A stretch of 64,000 bases of DNA from Impatiens glandulifera (lineage: Eukaryota > Streptophyta > Magnoliopsida > Ericales > Balsaminaceae), in contig NC_061862.1 in the NCBI RefSeq assembly GCF_907164915.1, positions 127,357,641-127,421,640 on the forward strand, written 5' to 3'. Every line of letters begins with the position of its first letter. Position 1 is the stretch's first letter. Below the pieces are notes generated by a model, which was given only the letters and a program-made list of their open reading frames with translations, was not told the DNA's origin and did no database searches. Shown here in pieces: positions 44,080 to 55,400 of this stretch. The translations under genes were made by a program, and so were the position numbers.

Positions 44080-47000
44080 TTAATGCTTCCGCATCTACAA
44101 TATCTGCCAATGTCAATTCTATTCCTATACTGAATGGAAATAACTTTAAGGATTGGAAGGAAAATGTTTTGATTATCCTCGGGTGTTTGGATTTAGACCT
44201 CGCGCTTCGGATTGGTCGACCCACTATTACGGATCAAGGTTCCCTTGTTGAAAAACAGGACCTTGAAAAATGGGAAAGATCAAATCGCATGTGTCTAATG
44301 ATCATTAAGCGAGGAATTCCAGAAACGTTTAGAGGTGATATCTCTGAAGTCACTAATGCTAAGGAATTCATTGAGGAAATTGAGAAACATTTTGCAAAAA
44401 ATGATAAGGCTGAAACAAGCACGCTTCTTGCGAGTTTGACCTCAATGAAGTATAAGGGAAAAGGAAACATAAGGGAGTACATAATGGAAATGTCTCACCT
44501 TGCTTCAAAACTAAAAGCACTAAAATTAGAGATTTCTGATGAATTGCTCGTGCATTTGGTTTTGATCTCTCTTCATGCACAAGTTAATCAGTTTAAGGTC
44601 AGTTATAACTGTCAAAAGGAGAAATGGACTCTTAATGAGTTAATTTCATATTGTGTGCAAGAAGAAGAGAGATTGAAGCAAGATCAGACTGAAAGTGCTC
44701 ATTTGGCTTCAGGAAGTAATTTCAGAGATAAAAAGAATAAAAGGAAGAACCCTAAAGAAGCTGCAGGTGGTCCCGTGCAAAAGAAACAACAAACTAAAGA
44801 AAATGAGGAATTTAGTTGTTTCTTTTGTCGGCAATTCACACACTTGAAGAGGGACTGCACCAAATATCACGCATGGCGTGCAAAGAAAGGTGAATCTCTT
44901 ACTTTAGTTTGCTCTGAGGTTAATTTAACTTCAGTACCGAGTCACACTTGGTGGGTAGATTCTGGTGCTACTACTCACATTAGTGTTTCTATGCAGGGTT
45001 GCCTAAGCTGCCGAAAGCCAAGTGATGATGAAAGATTCATTTTTGTGGGCGATGGAAAATCAGTTGAAGTTGAGGCTATTGAGAATTTTAGATTATTATT
45101 AAGAACTGGTTTTTATTTGGATTTGAAAGACACTTTTGTTGTACCGCCTTTTAGACGAAATTTGGTTTCTATTTATGTTTTGGACAAATTTGGCTATTAT
45201 TGTTCATTTGGAAATGGTCAGTTTAGTCTTTCTATAAATTCAAATATTATTGCAAATGGTTCTTTGTCAGTTTATGATAATCTATATTTACTTGACACAA
45301 TTGCCTCATATAATGAAACTTTGCATACAAGTAATCGCGGTACTAAAAGAAAATTAACAAATGAAAATTCTGCATCAATTTGGCACAAGAGTTTAGGTCA
45401 TATATCTAAACACATAATTGAAAGGCTTGTAAATGATGGAATTCTTGATTCTCTTGATTTTTCCAATTTTGATGTTTGTATTGGATGTATTAAGGGAAAG
45501 CAAACAAACGTAAGGAAATTGGGTGCCAACAGAACTACAGACGTCTTAGAACTCATTCATACTGATATTTGTGGGCCATTCCCTACGACTTCTTGGAATG
45601 CTCAACGATATTTTATTTTGTTCATAGATGATTATTCAAGATATGGCTACCTTTATCTCATTAGTGAGAAGTCCCAAGCACTGGACGTGTTTAAGGCATA
45701 CAAAGCTGAAGTAGAAAATCAGCTTGGTAAAAGAATTAAAGCTATCAGATCTGACCGTGGTGGTGAATACTATGGTCGATATGATGGATCAGGAGAACAA
45801 CGTCCAAGACCATTTGCTAAATTCCTAGAGGAATGTGGAATTGTACCTTAATACACTATGCCAGGTTCTCCTCGCATGAATGGTGTATCTGAGAGATGAA
45901 ACAGAACTCTTAAAGATATGGTAAGAAGCATGATTTCTCATTCTACTTTACCGGAATCTCTCTAGGGAGAAGCAATAAAGACTGCAGCATATATTCTCAA
46001 TAGAGTTCCAACTAAAGCAACAACTAAAACTCCTTATGAGCTTTGGACCGGTAAAAAGCCAGTCCTAAAGCATTTTCATATTAGGGGATGTCCAGCAGAA
46101 GGAAGGCCTTATAAGCCTCATGAAAAGAAATTGGACTCCAAAACAATTAGTTGTTACTTTATTGGATATTCTGAGAAATCAAGGGGTTATAAGTTTTTTG
46201 TTCCCACGAACAGAACTATTTTTGAGACGGGAAATGCAGTGTTCTTTGAGGATATTGAGTTTGAGGGGAGAAATACTAAGGAATTTGTATTTGAAGAGGA
46301 ATTTGTTCAAATTCCTATAATTGCTACTGATGATAATCATGAATTTATTTATGATATTAATCAAGAAGCAATTCCAGAACTTCAAGACAATAATACAAAT
46401 CTTCCCATTGAAAATGAGGTAAACATTTCTGAAGAACAAACTCAACAACCTCAAGAACAAATGCCATTACGGAGATCCACGAGAGAAAGGAGAAATGCTA
46501 TTGCGGTTGACTATATTGTATTTCTCCAAGAACATGAGGATAGCGTTGAAATGATGGAAGATGATCCTATCAACTTACATCAAGCAATGCATAATTCTAA
46601 TTCTCATAAATGGATTATTGCCATGAATGAAGAAATTAAGTCTATGGAAGACAATGACGTTTGGGATCTAGTCTCATTATCTGAAGGTGCGAAACCTATT
46701 GGTTGTAAATAGATATTTAAAACCAAAGAGGATTCAAAGGGTGATGTAGAAAGATATAAGGCACGTCTTGTTGCAAAGGGTTTCACTCAGAGGGAAGGTA
46801 TTGATTTTACAGAAACCTTTTCCCCTGTTTCGACAAAGGACTCTTTTAGGACGATTATGGCATTAGTGGCGCATTTTGATCTTGATGGGAGATCCAAACA
46901 AAATGGTTTGTAAACTAAAGAAATCCATATATGGTCTCAAGCAAACTTCTCGTCAATGGTATCACAAATTTCATGAAATTATTATCTCGTTTGGTTTTGA

Positions 47001-48060
47001 GAGTAATTTAATTGATGATTGTGTATACCACAAATTTAGTGGGAGCAGACATATTTTTCTGATTTTATATGTTGATGATATATTGCTCGCTAGCAATGAT
47101 ACAGACTTACTGCATGAAACTAAAAGATTTCTTTCAATTAAGTTTGAAATGAAAGATCTTGGTGAGGCCTCTTTTGTATTAGGAATTCAGATACATCGAG
47201 ATCGTTCTCGAGGTATACTTGGATTGTCACAAAAGAGTTACATTGAAAATGTACTAAAGAGATATGACATGCAAGATTGTAAATCAGGAAACACCCCCGT
47301 TGTTAAAGGAGACAAATTATGTCTTCAACAATGTCCTAAGAATGATCTTGAAGTTAAAGAAATGCAGAAAATTCCTTATGCATCTGTAGTAGGAAGTTTA
47401 ATGTATGCACAAGTCTGTACTCGACCAGATTTGGCATACATTGTCGGAATGTTAGGCAGATATCTGAGTAACCCTGGTATGGATCACTAGGTAGCAGTCA
47501 AGCGGGTTATGCGTTATTTGAAAAGAACTAAAGACTACATGCTCACATATAAGAAATCAGACCAACTGGAGATCGTTGAATATTCGGATTCGGATTTTGC
47601 TGGATGCCAAGACAGTCGGAGATCCACTTCAGGTTATATCTTCATGTTTGCTAGAGGAGCAATCTCATGGAAAAGTGTTAAACAAACACTCATTGCTTCT
47701 TCCACTATGGCCGCTGAATTTATAGCATGTCATGAGGCATCCAATCATGGAATGTGGCTGCGGAATTTTGTCACTGGGCTAAAGATTGTGAAAGGAATTG
47801 AAAGACCACTAAAGTTATTCTGTGACAATAAATCAGCAGTCATGTATTCGAACAACAATAGGAGTTCAACTAAGTCAAAGCACATTGACATCAAGTTCCT
47901 AGTTGTTAAAGAAAGAGTTCAGAGTGGTCATTTATATATAGAACATATTGGTACAAACTCTATGATTGCGGATCCGCTAACTAAGGGATTACCACCCAAG
48001 GTCTTTTTAGAGCATACTGCTCAAATGGGTGTTATGTTATTTAAAGATATTCAGATTTAG
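44080..48060 (+). pseudogene. Copia gag-pol polyprotein, five stops and one deletion
   Basis: Gag: SIPILNGNNFKDWKENVLII, WERSNRMCLMIIKRGIPETF; CCHC-like knuckle CFFCRQFTHLKRDC (about 44818; the usual Gly before His is replaced). Protease WWVDSGATTHIS (about 44950). Integrase HHCC region IWHKSLGHISK...CIGCIKGKQ and core HTDICGPFPTTSW, DDYSRYGYLYLI, RSDRGGEY. Stops: TAA 45849, TGA 45897, TAG 45963, TAG 46710, TAG 47488. Near 46880 the frame shifts and the segment that should carry reverse-transcriptase motif A (first catalytic Asp) is missing. Then SIYGLKQTSRQWYHKF, LYVDDILLASN (YVDD, about 47070), and RNase H YSDSDFAGCQDSRRSTSGY, LFCDNKSAV. All five stops can be explained by C-to-T or G-to-A changes. 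The frame from 43998 is open but its first 27 codons do not look like Gag. Confidence 0.93.
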
Positions 48061-48429
48061 TGGGAGTTTGTTTCTATATATATGTATGTTATAAAGACTT
48101 ATTGATTACTGCAGTTTGTGGATAATAAAGAATTTTGTTACACTTTGTTTATGGAAAATTTTGATCTCATTAGGGACCAGTTAGAAGTTGACATGATGGA
48201 TCACACTGGATGTCATTTCTATACTACACATCCGTACTATGATCTATGTCATTTAATTATATTGATATTCGTGATCATTGATGGGTTGAATTACGAACTA
48301 ATGTAACTAAACCGCTTTGGTTCAATGTTGATATGATTAATGGACGAGATTGATTTGGAGTGACTTTAAATTATGATAGCCACATTATTTGCGCATAAAG
48401 ATGAACACATGTAATTATATATATTGTCC
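48061..48429 (+). other. Copia 3' untranslated region
   Basis: Non-coding stretch between the RNase H end and polypurine tract. A 62-codon frame (48118-48306) has no recognised domain and is probably chance. Confidence 0.55.
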
Positions 48430-48440
48430 AAGTGGGAGAT
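48430..48440 (+). promoter_or_regulatory. Polypurine tract
   Basis: aagtgggagat directly precedes the 3' LTR at 48441; it primes plus-strand synthesis in this family. Confidence 0.85.
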
Positions 48441-48973
48441 TGTTAGATTTATTGAACTAATAAATATAAATAATGTGTTTGGGCTATTTTTATTCGGAAT
48501 TCAATAAAAGTAAGTGATCATTAAGTATTTATTATTTTTTATTGAATAAGTCACATAATTAATATAATTAATAGTACGAAACGGTTATGTATAGAAACCG
48601 TCAATTTATTTATTATTTATGATGGTTAAATAATAAATAAATAAAGAAATATAATATAAAAGGGTTGTGGTTCCCCGATTCGCAAGTCGCTAGTTTTCAT
48701 TTTCTCATTAACCTCCATCGTAAGAGAGAAGAAGGGAGAAAATCGTTTGGAGAATCGGAAAAACAAACCCAAACTCAAAGATCTTCGTCATGAATTTAGG
48801 TACGCTTCCGCTTGTTTAATCAACTTATGGACATAGAGAAATTTATGTATTAGGATTGTGATTGATGCATGTTAGATATTATCGATCTATAGAATTATAG
48901 ATTAAAGTCTGAAAAGAAATCTAATATGTATTTGTTTAGAATCATAGATTTAGGACTAAAGAAAATTACTACA
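48441..48973 (+). repeat. 3' LTR of copia element (533 bp)
   Basis: Pairs with 42498-43033 from TGTTAGATTT to ATTACTACA. The LTR-internal ATG and splice donor are also present (ATGAATTTAG|GTACGC near 48790). Differences from the 5' LTR are chiefly A/G and C/T substitutions plus two one-base gaps. Confidence 0.93.
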
Positions 48974-48978
48974 TAATT

Positions 48979-49440
48979 ATGTTTGATTTTTAATATTAAT
49001 TTATTAGAAGTAGAATTATTAAATTTATAGAATTGAATATCTACAACAAAAAAAAAAAAAAAAAAAAAAATTATACTCAATTCAATCTGACAAGTGACAA
49101 CACCTTCTATGTATATCCGAGATGTTAATTTGTTATTCATTCGGGTCGTGCTTGACCCGTTTATACAATTCGTTACAACTTATAAATGATTTTACAGTAT
49201 TAGCCTACATTTTGGAAGCTTATGATAGAAATTACGCTCTCGTATAGGAAGGATAAATAAGGAAACGAGTGAAAATATTCTCTCTCTACACCCGCTGAAG
49301 AACACTTCTCACTTAGCCATTTCAGTCCGTCTTAAATTTATACCAGCGGAGACTTCAGTCTCTCTTGACAGGGAAACTCATTTCGTCAATTTCTGATCCG
49401 ATCATTGGTTTCAGGGTTTGTTGCAATACGATTTCGAGAA
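48979..49440 (+). promoter_or_regulatory. Ribophorin II gene upstream region and 5' leader
   Basis: Contains an A26-like homopolymer (about 49044-49070), a TATA-like ggataaataagg at about 49248-49259 and a pyrimidine-rich ttctctctctacaccc at 49279, a likely transcription-start area, about 150 bases before the ATG. The copia element ends only ~460 bases upstream of the ATG. Confidence 0.5.
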
Positions 49441-52400
49441 ATGGCCAGAAATTTACTTTTTCTGGTCCTCACTCTCTGTCTAACATCTATCTGCAAAGCT
49501 GCGATCTTTAATCCCATCTCCGAAGCTCACCGATCTGCCGCCTTGGAGCTTTTCATACCAACCGATGGATCTTTTGGAAGGTAATACTACTAAACCCTTC
49601 ATAAACCCACCACTCTGACTGATTATTTGGTATAATTTGGGACCTCATTTTTTTTATTTTGTTTAATGTCCTTGATTTGGTGGATATAGCTTGTTCTAAA
49701 TGGGTTATCTGATTGAGAAAGTATAGGAATCTCTCTGATCGGTTGTTCACTTCTATGGATTTGACCTTTGACTTGACCTGTCCTAACTGTTCATTCTAGT
49801 TAATTTGTAGCTTACATATATATAGCTTGATCTATGTGAAAGGGTACATGTCATTCCTTCAGTATTTTCTCTGGTTCAATTGTTTTTTCTCATCTACATT
49901 ACTGGGGAAATGAAACATTGTTTTGTGTTTGTACACAAGCAGCTTAGAACAAGCACATGAAGCTATAAGAACCTTCAACATTCTTGGAATTGAGAAAGAT
50001 CTGAATATAAAGGATTCCACTTGTTCTTCTGTGGTGGATACTCTTGGATCACCCTCAACAAGTCCAAAGGAATTGTTCTATGCATTGAAAGTGAATAATG
50101 TATTGAAATGTGAAGTTAAAGGGGATGTCTTTGAGGTATGTTTTTTTCTCTAGGATTGATGAGCTTTATTTTCGTATTGAATGCTTAATGAAAACAATGG
50201 GCTGTATTAATTTTGATTATGTGAAACCTAAGGGCATTGCTTCAAGGCTTAAAACATCTATTGAGAGTGCAAATTCATTGCTTGACTTCTACCACTCCGT
50301 AGGAACTCTACGCCTTATCAAGGTAACAGTTAGATTTATTCTCACTCGCATTTCTATACACTATATACTTGAATGTGAACTGTTTGTGATTATATAGAGC
50401 CCTATTTGGCAACCGGTATTTTGTCACAATTTGTGATGCAATCACAATCCCATTACAAAATCGCTAAAGTTCAATATGAAAGTGTTTTTTTCCCTTTGGT
50501 CTAAAGATTATTTTCTGGAAGAAGATCCAAATTATAGTGTGATTTTTGTTGATTCATTTGGTATACAAATTATTTTCTATATCTTGATTCAAAGACACAA
50601 AGTATAGTGTATATTTTGCTTCATTCGGTATAGAGATTTTTTTCTCATATTGTTTTTTTGCCTATTATTTTCTAGAGTATTGTGATATTTGGTAAACATA
50701 ACAAATGTATATTTTTCCATTCATGATCAACATGAAAAAAAAGTGTATCAAAAGAGGTCATAGTGTTTCATTCACTTGACATTTTCATATTGAGAACATA
50801 TGCTAAATTTATTCATGTGGTATTGAAGGAGGTTTGACTGTCTGCTTCTGGATAAAACCTCTCTCATTCATTTTATTCACGACTCAATGGTACTATGCAG
50901 GACCAAGCTACAGAAATTGACGTGCTTCTTGCAGATGCGGAAGGAGTCTTCCAATCTGTAAAGGTCTGATGACTCTGTAACCATGTTGCTTCTGTTTCCT
51001 TCTCTTTTGGCTGCTATGTTCTCATCACGTTCTTAAATCTCTCACAGGCATTGAGCCAAAGTGATGGAAGATGGCGCTACAGTTCCAGCAATCCAGGGTC
51101 CAGTACTTATGCTGCTGGTAACGTTTCCTCCATGGTCCTTGACTTCATAACATCATCTTTCTTTTACAATGCTTTGCATCTTGGTGGTGTACATTTGTTT
51201 GTGTTCACTCACGAGATTATTCAAAATCTGCAGGAATAGCGCTTGAAACCTTAGCAGGTGTAATCTCATTGTCAACTTCTGAGATAGATTCATCTCTGGT
51301 AAAATATTTTCTATTTAATTTATGTCCTAAAATGAGCATATTTGGAAATTGATGTTTTGTCACAATCTTTGTTACAAATAATTTTCTAGATAATGATCCA
51401 AACTATTGTGTAATCTCTTGCTTCATTTGGTATAATTTTTTTACAATGGTCATATGATTTTTTGGATCATGAAACATACCTTTTTAGACCATTGTGATTT
51501 TTCTGGATTCTGATCAAGTATTTTTATGCAAGAAGTATATCATTAATATAGTTATTGTTCCATTTGTTATAATTACAAAACTCAGTTACTCCATTACTGC
51601 GTCTTATCATACTTTTTATAACAACATTTAGTTGATTAAATATATAAAATATCATTCTTTCAGCATCATTTTGAACCCATCTAAAGGAAAAGCAAATGAA
51701 AGGAGAATAATGTTTATTAGACTAAATTCTTATCCATCTTAGGCTCTGATCATCACTATTAGTTATTGTCAAAAAGCAATCTATGTTGCATCTAATGTTT
51801 TCACTTATGTTTTAATACTCTTACTATGACCAGATTACAACTTTGAAGAGTGATATACTGAAGCTTTTTGACAGTATTGAGAAGTATGGTATGTTTTTTT
51901 TTATCTCATTTTCCTCGTACTTGTTTCTGCGAGTAGCATGATGAATAATCTCATTCTCCATGTCTATGAGGAAACCTAGGTGTTTTTTATATGATATTGA
52001 GCTCAAATTTGTTTAACATGACTGATGACTGCAATGCTAATAAAGAAATGGTCATGTACTAAACTCTTATAGCTGATCCTGAATAATCGAATAAATGACA
52101 AGTTAGAGTTTTTGTATATTTTTTCTAAGGCGGTCAATTCTCAAGAAAGAAAATAGAACATTTATTTATTTATTTGAGGAGCTTTGTTTAAAAGGTTGAA
52201 GCACACCGAGTAGGGGTTGAAACCTCGACTTCCGCTCAAAAAGTAGACACTCTAACCACTACTACACTACATTGACATTTTTTGTTTGTTGTTATGTTCT
52301 AGATGAATATTAGGATTTAGTTGATAACAAACTGCCCTAATGAGTTTGTGATGCTCAGAAAAGCTATGAGAATTCATTTGAATGGAACACTAAACGAACT

Positions 52401-55400
52401 ACTACTTCGTGGCCCACTCTATGGCCCCATTTGCAAACACTTATTATTTATGTTTTCTGTATCACATGTTTAGAAACTAAATTTAGTCACACAAATAAAA
52501 AATTTATTGGTTGTTTTTCATCTGGGTCCGAATACACAAACAAAAATCTTAGTGTTTCCAAATGGGCCATGTTAGTTTACTGGATCTCTGGTAGAGTTTC
52601 TTTATTTATTATTTCTTTTGAATTTAGGAGGCTAGCATGACCCCCCATCCCCACAGTCAAGCCCCCACTTCAACTTAAGGCGTTCTAGTGGGTGGTAGAG
52701 TTTCTTTATGTGGTGACCAGAGATGACCTCTATACATCTCCTTGTAGTTTTGAGCAGCTTTTCTTGATTTATATTAGAAAATCTAACAAATACTCTTATA
52801 ATTTGTTTTAGGTATCAATTTGTGATTTTAAGGAATTATGCTGACATTTTTTGAATGTTAGGTTCATTTTATTCCTTAAACTCTAGGGTAACTTACCATT
52901 TACAAAGATAATATTTCCTGCAAGATATCAATCTTGCATCATCTGTTTATATCTTATCCTTTCAAAGGAAATGATTGATAAATAAATCTTCTTTCCTTTT
53001 AATGAGTTTTCTTTCATTTGATTAGATGATGGGACATATTACTTCGATGAGAAACTTGTTGATGCACGTGAAAACCACGGCATTCTTTCTGTCACATCAT
53101 CAGTTGTCCGTGGTGTGGCAGCTTTTTCAAGTTCAACATCAGAAAATCTAAATGTATGTGGAAAACATTTAAGTCATTTTTTTTTGTTTCTGTTATTTTT
53201 ACAACGATTTATCCTTTGTCTATAGTTTCTTGATTTCTGATCATAACATTAAAATCTGTGGCATTTGGCAGCTTCCAGGGGAAGTAATATTGGGTCTGGC
53301 AACATTTTTCCTTAGCATTGATATTCCTGGCAGTGCAAAAGAATTGTATGACCAGCTTGATGGATTAGCTTGCTTGGAAAGCAGCAGGTCACCATCTCTA
53401 TGAATTTAAACTGGAATATTAATATTGCAATGCATAATTCTCTCTTTTAGTTATGCATCCAATTAGTCTGTTCTTATTGTTTGTGTTTCGTATATTGTGT
53501 ACACAATTGATTCGGTTTATAGATGTCAAATATTGCCTTCTTTGTTGGAGCTGCCTGCACGAAGAATGTTCCTATTTACAGGGGAGAGCGGGAAGGCATT
53601 GCCTTTTTTTATTAATAAGGAAAACACTTATAAGAATCATTATTTTTTTTTAAATATTTTTTTTTTCACTTTGTAAGTGCTGCTTTGCCTTTTCTTTATT
53701 AAAAAATGGCAATGCTTTTTATTTGATCAAAAAAGCTTTTATATGATGATTCAGATACTTTGCCCACTTGAAACATTTTTTTCTCAAGAGTCTCAGACGA
53801 GATTACGTTTGAAAACATAACTTAGTCACATATTAAAAACATTATTGGCAGTTTCTTATTTGTATTCGAATGTAGATTCATATCCACAAAAAGAAGTGTT
53901 TCCAGAATGTAGATTCATATCAATTTGCCTATTAATTGAGCTCTCTACTCCAACACAGTTTTATTACTTCATGAATTTATCCCTAATTATACTTGATTTC
54001 TTTCCAACATGCTTTGAATTGCATCATGTTATTCCTTTCGACTGTTTCAAAATGTTAACCTTTTTCATTACCTTTGCAGGGTTTCCATTCCACTCATTTT
54101 ATCACTTCCAGCTACTGTGCTTTCTTTGACTAGAAACGATCAACTAAAGGTTTTCTTGTTACAGTTTGTTTTTTAGCTAGATATTTAAATACTGTGTGAT
54201 TAGGATTTTTTTTCTTTCCATTAATTAGTGTGTCAAGTTCATATCCTTTTTTTTGAGAAGGAGCAATATTTCAGATTATGATATATTTCCTTTTTCTTTT
54301 TCTTATATTAGGTAAGAATTAGCACTCCACTTGGATCCACTGCACCACCTCTACTGGTAAAACTAGTTCAAGCTTCTCATTCCAGCTCAAAAGGTTCTTC
54401 AGTCATTAAAAGCCAGGTGCTCCTAAGGACTTTGTTTCGTATGATATGCTTGAATTGACGGTGTACCAATTCATTGCCTGATGCAGACTTTCCTTGTTAT
54501 TTCTTGATGCAGGAGCTGAGATTTGATTTTGATAATAATATTTATATCTTGGACTCTTTACCGGAGACTGTTGACGTTGGAAATTACATTTTCATCTTTG
54601 AAGTAATATCCTCCTCCCTTATATCTCTCTTCTCTCCATCTAAAATCCAACTTATTCACAAAATCTCAACTGTCGTCTTCTTTTGTCCCTTTTTCCCTCA
54701 TTTGCCTGGCCTTTTTGTGGCAGACTGTGTTATCTGATTTGGAGAATGAGAAAATATATACCACTGGAGGCAGGTCAAGGGTACCCATTCATGTCACAGG
54801 AGTTATCAATGTAGATAATGCAGAAATTGCTGTGCTGGAAAGTGACAATGGGAGTTCGGAAACTAAGAAAAAGTATGTCAAAAGTATAGAAATTTAATCA
54901 CATCATAATATTGGGTGTGTTTGATAAAATAGGAAATAAAATGCTGTCTGAATACTAAATTTTTAAGTCCTAACTTAAGTATTTTAAGTCCTAACTTATT
55001 GGGTGTGTTTGATAAAATAGGAAATAAAATGCTGTCTGAATACTAAATTTTAAGTCCTAACTTAAGTGTTTGAAATATAATTGCTGAATATAAACCAAAT
55101 GAAAATATCTGAAAGTATTTGATAGGTAATTTGATTTGATAAATTATGGAACTGTTGGGAAGTACTTAAATATTGTTTTACCCGATGTAATTAATTTTTA
55201 AGGGTTAAAGTTTGTTTATGTACTTCCTTACTAAATTACCACCTAAGTTATTTATAGCTTACCTTATTAAGCCAAAATGTTTAGCGTAATTTGAAGTGAA
55301 TCTAAATAATTAAGTAATGATTTTGATTGAGTGATGAGCTATGTGGTAAAAAGTCTTCTATGCTGATGTGTCCTCAACTGCACTAATATTCTTTTCCCTG

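Larger units (their letters stand above)
42493..48978 (+). mobile_element. Structurally complete Ty1/copia retrotransposon, decayed
   Basis: 5-base target duplication taatt at 42493-42497 and 48974-48978; 5' LTR 42498-43033; primer-binding site from 43036; leader; gag-pol 44080-48060; polypurine tract 48430-48440; 3' LTR 48441-48973. The LTRs differ at roughly 25-30 of 535 positions by eye (about 95% identity), mostly transitions, so insertion is not recent. Domain order gag, protease, integrase, reverse transcriptase, RNase H is that of copia. It carries five in-frame stops and one internal deletion and cannot move by its own proteins. Confidence 0.95.

Noticed and set aside
52431..54129. 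Several 60-94 codon plus-strand frames within RPN2 introns
   Set aside because: Intronic T-rich sequence giving F/L/S-rich chance frames.
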